From Limnohabitans sp. INBF002 (GTDB lineage: Bacteria; Pseudomonadota; Gammaproteobacteria; Burkholderiales; Burkholderiaceae_C), in contig NZ_AP027055.1 of the NCBI RefSeq assembly GCF_027924905.1, positions 1,798,001 through 1,862,000 of the forward strand: a stretch of DNA of 64,000 nt. Reading direction: 5' to 3'. Each line of letters begins with the position of its first letter. The stretch's first letter is position 1. Position numbers and translations under genes: made by a program. Below the pieces are notes generated by a model. That model was given only the letters and a program-made list of their open reading frames with translations, did not search any database and was not told the DNA's origin. Shown piece after piece: positions 53,906 through 63,197 of this stretch.

Positions 53906-54268
53906 TCACCCGCGAAAGACGAAATACACCGCCCCGACCATGCACAAACCAGCCCAAACATAATCCAACTTGAGTGGTTCGTTCAAGAAAAAGACTGAAA
54001 ACGGTACAAACACCGCCAAGGTGATCACTTCTTGAATGATTTTGAGTTGTCCGACTTCTAACCCCGCCTCATGAAAACCAATGCGATTGGCAGGCACTTG
54101 GAGCAAATACTCCATCAGCGCAATGCCCCAACTCACCAACGCAGCGGTGTACCAAGGCGAGTTGGCCAGGCTCTTGAGGTGACCGTACCAAGCAAACGTC
54201 ATGAACACATTGGCCGCAATCAGCAACAACACCGCTTGCAAAACCAAAGGAATGGCAGAAAAGTTCAT
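53906..54268 (-). CDS. DUF486 (DMT superfamily) small membrane protein
   Basis: 120 residues, four predicted helices; MTFAWYGHLKSL, ALMEYLLQVPANRIG and LKIIQEVITLAVFVPFSVFF are the family pattern. Likely a small drug/metabolite transporter-like protein; role unknown. Start 54268 overlaps the folK stop by 4 bases; a longer frame upstream is folK read in another frame. Confidence 0.85.
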   Translation of the reverse strand: MNFSAIPLVLQAVLLLIAANVFMTFAWYGHLKSLANSPWYTAALVSWGIALMEYLLQVPANRIGFHEAGLEVGQLKIIQEVITLAVFVPFSVFFLNEPLKLDYVWAGLCMVGAVYFVFRG

Positions 54269-54750
54269 GGTAAGTCCTGCAAATTGATGCGCTGAATGGC
54301 TTGGTTTTGCACTGCAGCCAATTGGACGGCGCTCACACGTTCGGGCCAAACTTCAAACAAAGGTTGAAGCACGAACGCGCGCTCTTGCCACCGAGGGTGC
54401 GGCAAGATCAGCTCTGGGCCGTCTAGTGACACATCGCCGTAAAAGATGACATCCAGATCCAGCGTGCGCGGTGCATTTTTGTAGGGGCGCTCGCGACCAC
54501 TTTTCAGCTCAATCGCTTGCAAGGCATGTAACAAAACCAGCGGACTGAGCTGGGTTTGCAGCAAAGCGACAGCGTTGATGAAGTCTGGGCCTTGGGCCTC
54601 GTATGGAGCGCTACGGTACAGCGACGAGGCTTTGAGGAGTTGCGTTCCGGGCAAACCCGCCACATCGCGCAAGGCTTGCTGCACGGTGGCCACTGCATCG
54701 CCCAAATTGGCGCCAAGGGCCACGCACGCCATGACGGGGGACGTTGACAT
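54265..54750 (-). CDS. folK: 2-amino-4-hydroxy-6-hydroxymethyldihydropteridine pyrophosphokinase
   Basis: 161 residues: VALGANLGD at the start, SSLYRSAPYEAQGPDFINAV, and the signature RTLDLDVIFYGD with the Mg-binding DxD, then LPHPRWQERAFVLQPL. It transfers pyrophosphate in folate synthesis. It follows pcnB by 14 bases, the conserved pcnB-folK pair. Confidence 0.95.
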   Translation of the reverse strand: MSTSPVMACVALGANLGDAVATVQQALRDVAGLPGTQLLKASSLYRSAPYEAQGPDFINAVALLQTQLSPLVLLHALQAIELKSGRERPYKNAPRTLDLDVIFYGDVSLDGPELILPHPRWQERAFVLQPLFEVWPERVSAVQLAAVQNQAIQRINLQDLP

Positions 54751-54764
54751 GGCGAAGGCTCCGT

Positions 54765-56309
54765 TTATTCGGCGGCGGGTGCGCTGCCGGCCTCACCACC
54801 TGGTTTGCGACGGCGACGGCGGCGTTTTTTGGCGGGCGATCCAACGCCCTCTTCGCCTTCGGGCTCAACCTCGCGAAAACGCGGGTCTTCGCTCTCAGGC
54901 TTTGGCGCACGACGCACCGCATGCACGCGAGGCGCGCGTTGGGATTTTTGTTGTTCTTGGCGTACTTGCTGCAGCAGGTCTTCGCGCTCGCTGTCACTGG
55001 CAACGCTGAATTCTTGCCACCAATCCGACAAGGCTTCGTCCACCTCGCCCACATCGGCGCGCAAGCGCATGAAGTCAAAGCCGGCACGGAAACGCGCTTG
55101 GTCCACCAAGGTCCAAGGGCCGCTGCCCGTGCGCTTTTCAAAGCGCGGTTGCATCATCCAAATTTCGCGCATGTCTGCGCCGAGCTTGCCGCGACCCGAC
55201 ACATCGCCAATGCGGGAGTCAAACACTTCGTCAATCGCGTCTTGCAAGGCGGGGAACGAAGGTTGTTTGGCGCTGCGGTGCGCCCAGGTCTCGCGCACAT
55301 CCGACCACAACACACAAGCCAACAAGAAGCTAGGCGCCACAGGCTTGCCCTCGCCCACGCGGCGGTCGGTGTCGTTCAGGGCTGTGATGACGAACTGTTC
55401 GTTGGCACGTTCGACCACGATGTCGAGCAAGGGGTAAATACCTTTGGCCAACCCGTGCTGCTTGAGTTGTTCAATGCTTGCCAGCGCATGGCCGGTTTGC
55501 AAGAGTTTGAGCATTTCATCAAACAAGCGGCTTTGCGGCACATCGGCCAAGAGCTTGGCGGCTTTCTTCAACGGAGCGGCTGTCTTTGCTTCCATCTTGA
55601 AGCCCAAGCCTGCCAGCTTGGCCGCAAAACGTACGGCGCGAATCACGCGCACAGGGTCTTCACGGTAACGCGTGGCGGGGTCACCGATCATGCGGATGAC
55701 TTTTTTCTTCGCGTCGGCAATGCCGCCGTGGTAGTCAATCACGTTACCCGTTTCGGGGTCGTAATACATGGCGTTGATGGTGAAGTCGCGGCGTGCCGCG
55801 TCTTGGTCTTGCGGGCCCCACACGTTGTCGCGCAGCACGCGCCCGCTAGCGTCCACCGCGTGCTTCATGTTCGCCAGCTCTTGCTTGCTGCTGCGTTCGT
55901 TGCCTTTGACTTGTTCAGCATCGGCGTTGTCTAAGTGCGCACGGAAGGTGGACACCTCAATCACCTCATGCTCGCGACCACGGCCGTACACCACATGCAC
56001 GATGCGGAAACGTCGGCCAATGATGAAGGCGCGTCGGAATGCGGCTTTGACTTGTTCAGGCGTGGCGTTGGTGGCCACATCGAAGTCTTTGGGTTTCAAG
56101 CCCAACAGCAAATCACGCACGGCACCGCCCACGATGTAGGCCTCAAAGCCACGATCTTGCAAAGTGCGCACCACATTCAAGGCACGCTCGTCGACCCAGT
56201 CGACGTTGATGCCGTGCACTTTGGCAGGCACCACATGGCGTTTGCCCAAACTGGTCTTGCTGCTAACGGGTGCTTTGCCCATCAGCTTGTTGATGAATTG
56301 TTTGATCAT
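54765..56309 (-). CDS. pcnB: Poly(A) polymerase I
   Basis: 514 residues. Nucleotidyltransferase core AYIVGGAVRDLLLGLKPKDF with the DFD catalytic pair, RRDFTINAMYYDPETG, and FRIVHVVYG; the tRNA-nucleotidyltransferase-like RNA-binding part follows. The C-terminus is strongly basic (KKRRRRRRK), as in PcnB. It adds 3' A tails that promote RNA decay. Its start overlaps the HAD gene stop. Confidence 0.94.
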   Translation of the reverse strand: MIKQFINKLMGKAPVSSKTSLGKRHVVPAKVHGINVDWVDERALNVVRTLQDRGFEAYIVGGAVRDLLLGLKPKDFDVATNATPEQVKAAFRRAFIIGRRFRIVHVVYGRGREHEVIEVSTFRAHLDNADAEQVKGNERSSKQELANMKHAVDASGRVLRDNVWGPQDQDAARRDFTINAMYYDPETGNVIDYHGGIADAKKKVIRMIGDPATRYREDPVRVIRAVRFAAKLAGLGFKMEAKTAAPLKKAAKLLADVPQSRLFDEMLKLLQTGHALASIEQLKQHGLAKGIYPLLDIVVERANEQFVITALNDTDRRVGEGKPVAPSFLLACVLWSDVRETWAHRSAKQPSFPALQDAIDEVFDSRIGDVSGRGKLGADMREIWMMQPRFEKRTGSGPWTLVDQARFRAGFDFMRLRADVGEVDEALSDWWQEFSVASDSEREDLLQQVRQEQQKSQRAPRVHAVRRAPKPESEDPRFREVEPEGEEGVGSPAKKRRRRRRKPGGEAGSAPAAE

Positions 56310-56980
56310 TGTTTTGGGAAGAGTTCCAAAATCGGCCAGCCCTTTTCTAGGGCCACGGCGCGCAGTGTGTCGTCGGGGTTGGTCGCCACGGGGTGGTTGA
56401 CGCGCTCCAACAGGGGCAAATCGTTGCGGGAATCGCTGTAGAACGTGGTGTCTACATCAGCCCAGTCCAAGCCTTCGCGTATGAGCCATTGTTGCAGACG
56501 TTGCACTTTGCCTTCGCGCAGGGTGGGCACACCGTTGATTTCGTTGGTGAACCAGCCTTTGGCATCACGCACCAGTTCCACCGCAATCAGCTCATCCACG
56601 CCAAAGGCTTTGGCGATTGGGCGGGTCACAAACTCGTTGGTGGCCGTGATGATGATGACGCGCTCGCCCGCATCCTTGTGCTTTTGCACCAAGGCCAAGG
56701 CCTCGGGGCGAATGGCCGGCTGAACCACGTCGCGCATGAATTGCGCATGGGCATCGGCTGCCACTTCTGGACCGCGCTGGCAAAAGGCTTCAGCGGCAAA
56801 CCGGACGTATTCATGAATATCCAACGTGCCCGCCTGGTAGTGGGCATAAAACTCGTCGTTCCGCTGAATGAACGTGTCGCGTGCATGCCAGCCCAAACGC
56901 ACGGTGAACTCGCCCCAGGATTGGTCAGAGTCAATCGGCAACAAAGTGTGGTCGAGGTCAAATAAGGCGAGTTTCATCAC
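56306..56980 (-). CDS. HAD-IB family phosphatase
   Basis: 224 residues. Motif I LALFDLDHTLLPIDSD (nucleophile Asp), motif II IITATNEF, motif III K in REGKVQRL and motif IV FYSDSRNDLPLLE. It resembles SerB-like and histidinol-phosphatase-like members; the substrate is not clear. Start (ATGATG) overlaps the hda stop by 4 bases. Confidence 0.88.
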   Translation of the reverse strand: MMKLALFDLDHTLLPIDSDQSWGEFTVRLGWHARDTFIQRNDEFYAHYQAGTLDIHEYVRFAAEAFCQRGPEVAADAHAQFMRDVVQPAIRPEALALVQKHKDAGERVIIITATNEFVTRPIAKAFGVDELIAVELVRDAKGWFTNEINGVPTLREGKVQRLQQWLIREGLDWADVDTTFYSDSRNDLPLLERVNHPVATNPDDTLRAVALEKGWPILELFPKQ

Positions 56981-57669
56981 ATGGCTTCCAGCATGGCTTT
57001 GATCAACGGGATGGTGATGGCGCGTTGTGTTTGCAAGGCGTAACCATCGAGTTGGTCGAGGAGTTGAATGAGGCTGCTGAGGTCACGGCTGAAACGATTG
57101 AGCATGAAGTCCATCACCTCATCGCTCAAGAACACACCGCGGTCATCGGCCTGTTGGCGCAGCACGGCACGGCGCTCGGTTTCGCTGAGCACCTGCAATT
57201 GAAAAATATGGCCCCAGCCCAAACGGGTGCGCAAGTCTTCGCGTAAGGCCAAATCACTGGGCGGAACATTGCCTGCAGCCAACACCCAACGCTGTTGGCC
57301 ATCGCTGGGGGTGGTGGCATTCACAAACCAGTTGAATGCAGCGTGCTGCTGCACAGCTGTGTAAAGGTGTACATCGTCCAAGATGACCACACGCCAAGCG
57401 TCATTGAAAGCAGTCGGCTCAGCTACCGTGGCATCCATCCAGCCCACGGGGCAGCCTTGGTCACGCAAACTGGCTTGCGCGGCGCGCAGCAAATGGGTTT
57501 TGCCGCTGCCGCCCTCGCCCCACACATACGTGGGCACGGGCGAGCGTTTGTCGTTGCCCACCCACAGTTGCAAATGCTGCAAGGCAGCAAGGTTTGGACC
57601 TGCGAAAAAGTTTTTGAGTGTTGGGCCGGGGGCCAAACCAATGTCGAGCGCGATTTGCTTCATCTGCAC
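56977..57669 (-). CDS. hda: DnaA regulatory inactivator Hda
   Basis: 230 residues, an AAA+ module without the DnaA DNA-binding domain: TYVWGEGGSGKTHLLRA (Walker A), VILDDVHLY (Walker B), and the C-terminal RFSRDLSSLIQLLDQLD sensor region. With the clamp it promotes hydrolysis of DnaA-ATP. Start at 57669 or two codons later. The upstream permease stop is immediately adjacent. Confidence 0.93.
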   Translation of the reverse strand: MQMKQIALDIGLAPGPTLKNFFAGPNLAALQHLQLWVGNDKRSPVPTYVWGEGGSGKTHLLRAAQASLRDQGCPVGWMDATVAEPTAFNDAWRVVILDDVHLYTAVQQHAAFNWFVNATTPSDGQQRWVLAAGNVPPSDLALREDLRTRLGWGHIFQLQVLSETERRAVLRQQADDRGVFLSDEVMDFMLNRFSRDLSSLIQLLDQLDGYALQTQRAITIPLIKAMLEAM

Positions 57670-58743
57670 TCAAATACCACGGTACAAGGCGCTGGCTTGG
57701 TATTGCGCACGCAAGCGGCGAATGGCCACCAGCAACACCGCGCTGGCTGGCAAGGCCACCAACACGCCCACAAAACCAAACAACTGGCCAAAGGCCATCA
57801 AAGCAAAAATCACATGCAGCGGGTGCAGGCCAATGCGCTCGCCCACCAAGCGCGGTGTGAGCACAAAGCTCTCAATGAGTTGGCCCAAGCCATACACCAC
57901 CGCGACCATCAGCAGGGCCTCACTGGGCGCAAACTGCAATACGCCTGCCAGAATCGCCAAAGCCAAGCCCACGCCATAACCCACATACGGCACAAACACC
58001 GCTAAGCCGGTGAACACACCAATCGGGAATGCCAACTCCAAGCCAAAGGCCCACAAGGCCACGCTGTAGTACACCGCCAACAAGGCCATGACCGACAACT
58101 GGCCGCGCAGATATTGACCCAGCACTGCGTCACATTCGCTCACAAAGCTGTCGTAAGCACCGCGTGCGGGCATAGGCACCAAGGCCTCTACATGGCGAAC
58201 GAAGCGTTGCCAATCAATTAACAAATAAAACAGCACAACGGGTATCAATATCAAATTGCCCACCACAGCCAATGCCACGCTGCCGCCAATGCGCAGCGAG
58301 GTCAGGGCTTGTTTGAAACCATCGTCAAACGAGGTGCTGAAGGTTTGCAGCACAAAGGCTTTGATGCTGGCACTGTCGAGCATGACCGGAATGCCTTTGG
58401 CTTGCAGCCAAGGCGCGATGTCGGTTTGCAGGCGCTCAACCAGCACAGGCAACTGGTCACGCATGCGAGGCAACTCATTCGCCAAGATGGGAATCAGCAA
58501 AGTGAACAAAGCCACCAGCAACAACAAAAACAGCACTTCGACCAACACCACCGCCACCAAACGGGGCAAACGGCCACCACACACACGTTGGAGACTTCGC
58601 ACCAAAGGGCTCAGCACATAGGCCAGCACGGCGGCCACCACAAAGGGCATCAACACAGGCCCCAAGAGCCACAACACAAGCGCAGCCACGCCCGAAAGGC
58701 CAGTCCAAGCCAAGGCATGTTGTTGAGCGGGAGTGAATTGCAT
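57670..58743 (-). CDS. AI-2E/PerM-family membrane transporter
   Basis: 357 residues, seven to eight helices; the family's VPYVGYGVGLALAILAGVLQ and LVGERIGLHPLHVIFALMAFGQLFGFVGV near the C-terminus are clear. Members export autoinducer-2 or act as Na/H exchangers; role here unknown. First gene of the hda-pcnB run and divergent from purM. Confidence 0.9.
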   Translation of the reverse strand: MQFTPAQQHALAWTGLSGVAALVLWLLGPVLMPFVVAAVLAYVLSPLVRSLQRVCGGRLPRLVAVVLVEVLFLLLLVALFTLLIPILANELPRMRDQLPVLVERLQTDIAPWLQAKGIPVMLDSASIKAFVLQTFSTSFDDGFKQALTSLRIGGSVALAVVGNLILIPVVLFYLLIDWQRFVRHVEALVPMPARGAYDSFVSECDAVLGQYLRGQLSVMALLAVYYSVALWAFGLELAFPIGVFTGLAVFVPYVGYGVGLALAILAGVLQFAPSEALLMVAVVYGLGQLIESFVLTPRLVGERIGLHPLHVIFALMAFGQLFGFVGVLVALPASAVLLVAIRRLRAQYQASALYRGI

Positions 58744-58825
58744 ACAGCGGGACGGGTGATGGCTTTAAAATTAAGCTTCGATTCTATCGGCGCGCATCTT
58801 CTGCACGCCCCAGCACCTCCTCACT

Positions 58826-59854
58826 ATGAACAAACCCCTCTCCTACAAAGACGCCGGCGTCGACATTGACGCAGGCGATGCCTTGGTCGAACGCATCAAA
58901 CCTCTGGCCAAGAAAACCATGCGCGAGGGCGTGTTGGCAGGCATTGGCGGTTTTGGCGCCCTGTTTGAAGTGCCCAAGCGTTACAAAGAACCTGTGCTGG
59001 TGAGCGGCACGGACGGCGTGGGCACCAAGCTCAAGCTGGCCTTTGAATGGCAAATGCACGACACCGTGGGCATCGACTTGGTGGCCATGAGCGTGAACGA
59101 CGTGCTGGTGCAAGGCGCTGAGCCCCTGTTCTTTCTCGACTACTTTGCCTGCGGCAAGCTGCATGTGGACACCGCCGCTGCGGTGGTCGGCGGCATTGCC
59201 AAAGGCTGCGAGCTGTCTGGCTGCGCCTTGATTGGCGGCGAAACCGCTGAAATGCCCGGCATGTACCCCGATGGCGAATACGACTTGGCAGGTTTTGCTG
59301 TCGGCGCCGTTGAAAAATCCAAAATCTTGACTGGTCAAGACGTCAAACCTGGTGACGTGGTGTTGGGCTTGGCCTCGGCTGGCGTGCACTCCAACGGCTT
59401 CTCGCTGGTGCGCAAAGTCATCGACCGTGCAGGTGCAAACGCCCCTGCCACTTTGGATGGCAAGCCGTTCAAAGAAGCCATCATGGCACCCACCCGCTTG
59501 TATGTGAAGAGCGTGTTGGCTGCTTTGGCCGAAACACCCATCAAGGCATTGGCCCACATTACTGGTGGCGGCTTGCTGGAAAACATCCCACGCGTCTTGC
59601 CCGAAGGCACAGCCGCTCACCTGAAAAAGGGAAGCTGGCCACAAACCGAGCTGTTTGCTTGGTTGCAAAACACAGCGGGCATTGACGACATCGAAATGAA
59701 CCGCACCTTCAACAACGGCATTGGCATGGTGGTGGTGATTGACGCTGCCCACGCCTCTGCTTGTGCGGATGTGTTGCGCGCTCACGGCGAGCAAGTGCAC
59801 ACGATTGGCGTGATTGCTGAACGCGGCGACGGCGCTGCGGTGGTGGTGGCTTAA
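58826..59854 (+). CDS. purM: Phosphoribosylformylglycinamidine cyclo-ligase
   Basis: 342 residues: [74 protein letters not shown], and [16 protein letters not shown]. It makes AIR, the fifth step of purine synthesis, using ATP. The divergent pairing with a PerM gene is typical of Burkholderiales. Confidence 0.97.
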   Translation: MNKPLSYKDAGVDIDAGDALVERIKPLAKKTMREGVLAGIGGFGALFEVPKRYKEPVLVSGTDGVGTKLKLAFEWQMHDTVGIDLVAMSVNDVLVQGAEPLFFLDYFACGKLHVDTAAAVVGGIAKGCELSGCALIGGETAEMPGMYPDGEYDLAGFAVGAVEKSKILTGQDVKPGDVVLGLASAGVHSNGFSLVRKVIDRAGANAPATLDGKPFKEAIMAPTRLYVKSVLAALAETPIKALAHITGGGLLENIPRVLPEGTAAHLKKGSWPQTELFAWLQNTAGIDDIEMNRTFNNGIGMVVVIDAAHASACADVLRAHGEQVHTIGVIAERGDGAAVVVA

Positions 59855-59870
59855 ACCGCCTTGCCCCAAT

Positions 59871-59900
59871 AAAAAAAGCACCTTCGGGTGCTTTTTTATT
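59871..59900. terminator. Bidirectional intrinsic terminator after purM
   Basis: AAAGCACC, tetraloop TTCG, GGTGCTTT flanked by seven A and six T residues. It serves purM and the convergent SirB1-type gene. Confidence 0.95.
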
Positions 59901-60624
59901 CTTGCTCGTCGTCCACTTGCGGCAGCAGCACCATCAACCGCTGCTTCACCAACATCAACCGCTCAGGGTCTTGGTGCGAGGTGTACACCTCTTCCAAATT
60001 GCGCAACATGCGCGCCACAATTTCGCGTGGCGTAGCGGCCCGCAAATAGTGTTTGAGCAACTCGTCCGAGACATGGCCGTCACGCAACAAGCCAGACTCG
60101 GCATGCAGTGGCACCAAGCGCTCTGACAGCTCTTCCTTGCTGAGCGACTCGCCCGTGAACGGGTCAATCACCACCTGCCCTTCGTTGGGATAAGGCAAAC
60201 GCACCTTCACCAAGAAGTGCCCCGGAAAACCAACGCCTTGGGCGTTAAGCCCCAAGCCCAGCGCCAGCTCTAGCCATAACACCGCCAAGCTGATGGGAAT
60301 ACCGCGCCGCGTGCGCAGCATCACGTGCAAATAGCTGTTGTCGGGGTCGTAGTAGTTGTTGAGGTTGCCGCTGAAGCCTTGCTCTTCAAAGAAAAACTTG
60401 TTCAACAAGCGCAGCTTCTGCATGGCGCCCGCATCGGCAGGCAAGCGTTGTTTCAAGCGGCTGCCCAATTGGTCGACCTGGTCCAACACCTGTTGAATGT
60501 CTAACTCGGGGTATTCGTCTTGGGCCAAGCTGGCAGCAGCTTCGAGCAACGGAAAGTGTTCGTCGCTTTGCACCAGCGAGGCAAAGTATTCCAAGGCGGT
60601 GGGTACTTCCAATTTGAAATCCAT
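59896..60624 (-). CDS. SirB1-family (transglutaminase-like) protein
   Basis: 242 residues. The central NNYYDPDNSYLHVMLRTRRGIPISLAVLWLELA and GLNAQGVGFPGHFLVKVR match the SirB1 N-terminal transglutaminase-like fold, followed by a helical C-terminus. Function not defined. Upstream is murJ on the same strand, 24 bases away. Confidence 0.87.
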   Translation of the reverse strand: MDFKLEVPTALEYFASLVQSDEHFPLLEAAASLAQDEYPELDIQQVLDQVDQLGSRLKQRLPADAGAMQKLRLLNKFFFEEQGFSGNLNNYYDPDNSYLHVMLRTRRGIPISLAVLWLELALGLGLNAQGVGFPGHFLVKVRLPYPNEGQVVIDPFTGESLSKEELSERLVPLHAESGLLRDGHVSDELLKHYLRAATPREIVARMLRNLEEVYTSHQDPERLMLVKQRLMVLLPQVDDEQE

Positions 60625-60648
60625 GGCTCTGTCCCCTCTTGTTTTGAG

Positions 60649-62214
60649 TTATCGGCGCAGCAAGATGCGCAGCTTCAAACCGGTGAGGGTCAGCGTGGCG
60701 AAGTACAGCAATGCACTCACCGCCAGCACACCCGCCATCAAGCCCACACGCAGCAGTGGTGTGGCGTGCAAGGCGGTCCAGTCCCAATATTGCGCCGACC
60801 AGCACAGCCAAGCGCCCAGCACGGCACACGCCGCCAACACTTGCAACACAAAGCGCGTCCAGCCTGCGCTCATCACATACGTTCCATTTTTTCGCAAACC
60901 CCACAGCAGCCAAGCTGCGTTGACCAATGCGCCCAAGCCAATCGACAAGGCCAAACCCGCATGCGCCAAAAAGGGCACCAACGCCACGTTGAACAACTGA
61001 GTAATCACCAGCACCGCCACCGCAATGCGCACAGGCGTACGAATGTCTTGGCTGGCGTAGAAACCAGGGGCCAACACTTTGATGGCCACCAAACCCAACA
61101 AGCCCACGCCATAGCCCATCAGCGCCAGCGTGGTTTGCTGCACATCGTGCGCGCTGAAAGCACCGTAGTTGTAGAGCACGGCCACCAAGGCTTTAGAAAA
61201 CACCAACAAGGCCAAGGCACACGGCAACGCCAAGACCACCACCAAACGCAGGCCCCAATCAAGCATGTCTGAATATTTGGCCGTGTCGTTGGCCGCTTTG
61301 GCCGCCGAAAGCTGGGGCATCAGCACCACGCCCAAAGCCACGCCCAACAAGGCGGTAGGAAACTCCATCAAGCGGTCGGCGTAGCTCAGCCAGCTCACGC
61401 TGCCCGGGGTCAACTGCGAGGCAATTTGCGTGTTGATGAGCAAAGAAATCTGCGCCACGCTCACGCCCAGCAAAGCGGGGGCCATGAGCTGCAAGATGCG
61501 CTTGGGGCCTTCGGCGCCCCAAGCCTCGCGCACAGCGCGCCAGCTCAGGCCTACGCGGGGCAACATGCCTAAACGGCGCAAAGCCAAGAGCTGCACACTC
61601 AGCTGGGCCACGCCGCCCAGCATCACGCCTGCGGCCAAGGCGTAAATCGGTGGCACACCCAAAGCGCCAAACCAAGGGCCGCCCCACCAAGCCGCAGCAA
61701 TCATGGCCACGTTCAACAGCACCGGCGTGGCCGCAGGCACGGCAAAACGCTTCCACGTGTTGAGCACACCCGCAGCCAAGGCCACCAGCGACATGAAGGC
61801 GATGTACGGGAACATAAAGCGGGTCATCACCACCGCCACCTCAAAGCCTTGGGGCGATTGCTGCAAACCACTGGCCATCGCCCACACCAACAACGGCGCG
61901 CCAGCCACACCCAGCACACTGGTGAACAACAAAGCCCAAATCAGCAAGGTCGCGACTTGGTTGATCAGCACATGGGTGGCTTCGTCGCCGTGCTGCTGGC
62001 GACTGGCAGCCAACACGGGCACAAAGGCTTGGCTGAACGCACCCTCGGCAAACAGGCGGCGGAACAAATTGGGGATGCGAAACGCCACATTGAAGGCGTC
62101 GGTCAGGGCGCTGGCCCCGAAAGTCGAGGCAATCAGCAGTTCGCGCATCAGGCCTGTGATGCGGGAAACCAGGGTCAAGCCCGAGACGATGGAGGCAGAT
62201 TTGAACAGTGACAC
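60649..62214 (-). CDS. murJ: Lipid II flippase MurJ
   Basis: 521 residues from the GTG at 62214, with 13-14 helices. The start VSLFKSASIVSGLTLVSRIT and FGASALTDAFNVAFRIPNLFRRLFAEGAFSQAF are the MurJ/MviN signature. It flips lipid II for peptidoglycan. I preferred this GTG because it places the first helix at the normal position; a GTG at 62265 would add 17 atypical residues. No ribosome-binding site; TACACT (62222-62227, minus strand) lies 7 bases before it. Confidence 0.92.
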   Translation of the reverse strand: MSLFKSASIVSGLTLVSRITGLMRELLIASTFGASALTDAFNVAFRIPNLFRRLFAEGAFSQAFVPVLAASRQQHGDEATHVLINQVATLLIWALLFTSVLGVAGAPLLVWAMASGLQQSPQGFEVAVVMTRFMFPYIAFMSLVALAAGVLNTWKRFAVPAATPVLLNVAMIAAAWWGGPWFGALGVPPIYALAAGVMLGGVAQLSVQLLALRRLGMLPRVGLSWRAVREAWGAEGPKRILQLMAPALLGVSVAQISLLINTQIASQLTPGSVSWLSYADRLMEFPTALLGVALGVVLMPQLSAAKAANDTAKYSDMLDWGLRLVVVLALPCALALLVFSKALVAVLYNYGAFSAHDVQQTTLALMGYGVGLLGLVAIKVLAPGFYASQDIRTPVRIAVAVLVITQLFNVALVPFLAHAGLALSIGLGALVNAAWLLWGLRKNGTYVMSAGWTRFVLQVLAACAVLGAWLCWSAQYWDWTALHATPLLRVGLMAGVLAVSALLYFATLTLTGLKLRILLRR

Positions 62215-62281
62215 GCTTTGGAGTGTAGCGAGGCCTTGGCTGGCCTTTCGGGCGGGCTTCGGCACCAGTTTTGGGATTTGC

Positions 62282-62287
62282 TACAAT
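62282..62287 (+). promoter_or_regulatory. -10 box of rpsT
   Basis: TACAAT 45 bases before the rpsT start; the -35 is poor. It lies back to back with the murJ start region. Confidence 0.5.
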
Positions 62288-62332
62288 CGTGGGCTTTGCT
62301 GACATCATCCTCAGACACGTAAGGAAATTATC

Positions 62333-62632
62333 ATGGCTTCAGCCAAACCCAAGAAAAAGAACCCACGCCTGGCATCAGGCCGTAAACGCGTCCGTCAGGA
62401 CATCAAAATCAACGCTGCCAACACCTCGTTGCGCTCGAAGTACCGCACTGCGGTGAAGAACGTCGAGAAAGCTGTCTTGGCTGGCGACAAAACCAAAGCT
62501 ACCGAACTGTTTGCCAAGATGCAAGCCGTTGTGGACACGATTGCTGACAAAGGCATCTTCCACAAAAACAAAGCAGCTCGCGATAAGAGCCGCTTGTCGA
62601 CCAAGGTGAAAGCCTTGGCACTCGCCGCCTAA
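62333..62632 (+). CDS. rpsT: 30S ribosomal protein S20
   Basis: 99 residues, very basic, starting [20 protein letters not shown] and continuing [20 protein letters not shown] and [16 protein letters not shown], the betaproteobacterial S20 form. It binds 16S rRNA at the base of the body. AAGGAA precedes the ATG. Confidence 0.96.
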   Translation: MASAKPKKKNPRLASGRKRVRQDIKINAANTSLRSKYRTAVKNVEKAVLAGDKTKATELFAKMQAVVDTIADKGIFHKNKAARDKSRLSTKVKALALAA

Positions 62633-62707
62633 TTTATTAGGCAACCAGCCCGGGCTGACTGTTCAGCCCGCCGTTTGTAACGGGTGCGCTGTCAGCAAAG
62701 AAAAAGC

Positions 62708-62734
62708 AAAAACCCGCTCTTGAGCGGGTTTTTT
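62708..62734. terminator. Bidirectional intrinsic terminator between rpsT and the DUF3579 gene
   Basis: AAAAACCCGCTC, TT, GAGCGGGTTTTTT. A smaller GGGCTGA/TCAGCCC hairpin precedes it just after rpsT. Confidence 0.93.
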
Positions 62735-62738
62735 GTTG

Positions 62739-63059
62739 TTAAGTAGCAGATGGGTGCTCGGGCAACAAGCAGGCTTCCACGACTTGCAAGTTGTTGTCTT
62801 TGGCGAAGTTCATCACGAAGTTCCAGGCCATGGGCTCTTCGTCGCGCAAGTCGGTATGAACAATGACGCATTTGTTGCCGTCCAGCGTGTTGGGCACACA
62901 CCAAGGGGAATAGCTCAAATGGCTGCCGGGGGTAGCGCCACCCGGACGGAATTGACTCATCACGCCCGCCAAACGCTCGGCCCAGTCGCTGGGGCGAAAC
63001 GTGCGTCCTTCTTGGGTCAAACCCAGAATAAAAACTTCTTTGGCGGAGTGTGAAATCAT
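62739..63059 (-). CDS. DUF3579 family protein
   Basis: 106 residues: VFILGLTQEGRTFRPSDWAE, PWCVPNTLDGNKCVIVHTDL and EPMAWNFVMNFAKDNNL are the DUF3579 pattern, a family largely restricted to betaproteobacteria and usually beside arginine genes. Function unknown. Divergent from argD. Confidence 0.87.
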   Translation of the reverse strand: MISHSAKEVFILGLTQEGRTFRPSDWAERLAGVMSQFRPGGATPGSHLSYSPWCVPNTLDGNKCVIVHTDLRDEEPMAWNFVMNFAKDNNLQVVEACLLPEHPSAT

Positions 63060-63197
63060 CGGGTAGATGCGCAGGGCTGTTGCTTGAGTGACGGGGGATC
63101 TCCCACTGACGCTCGGGTGACACTATTCTATCTTATATAAGACTTGTGGCATTTTCATGAATGCAAACACGCCACTGTTTTGTCACACGACAGCCTC

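Noticed and set aside
54744-55934. 396-codon plus-strand frame opposite pcnB
   Set aside because: Antisense to a complete pcnB with its catalytic motifs; no domain seen.
58784-59881. 365-codon minus-strand frame opposite purM
   Set aside because: Histidine-rich translation typical of antisense frames; purM on the plus strand is complete.
62651-62671. GGGCTGA/TCAGCCC hairpin after rpsT as a separate terminator
   Set aside because: No T-run follows; the strong terminator at 62708-62734 explains the end of the transcript.
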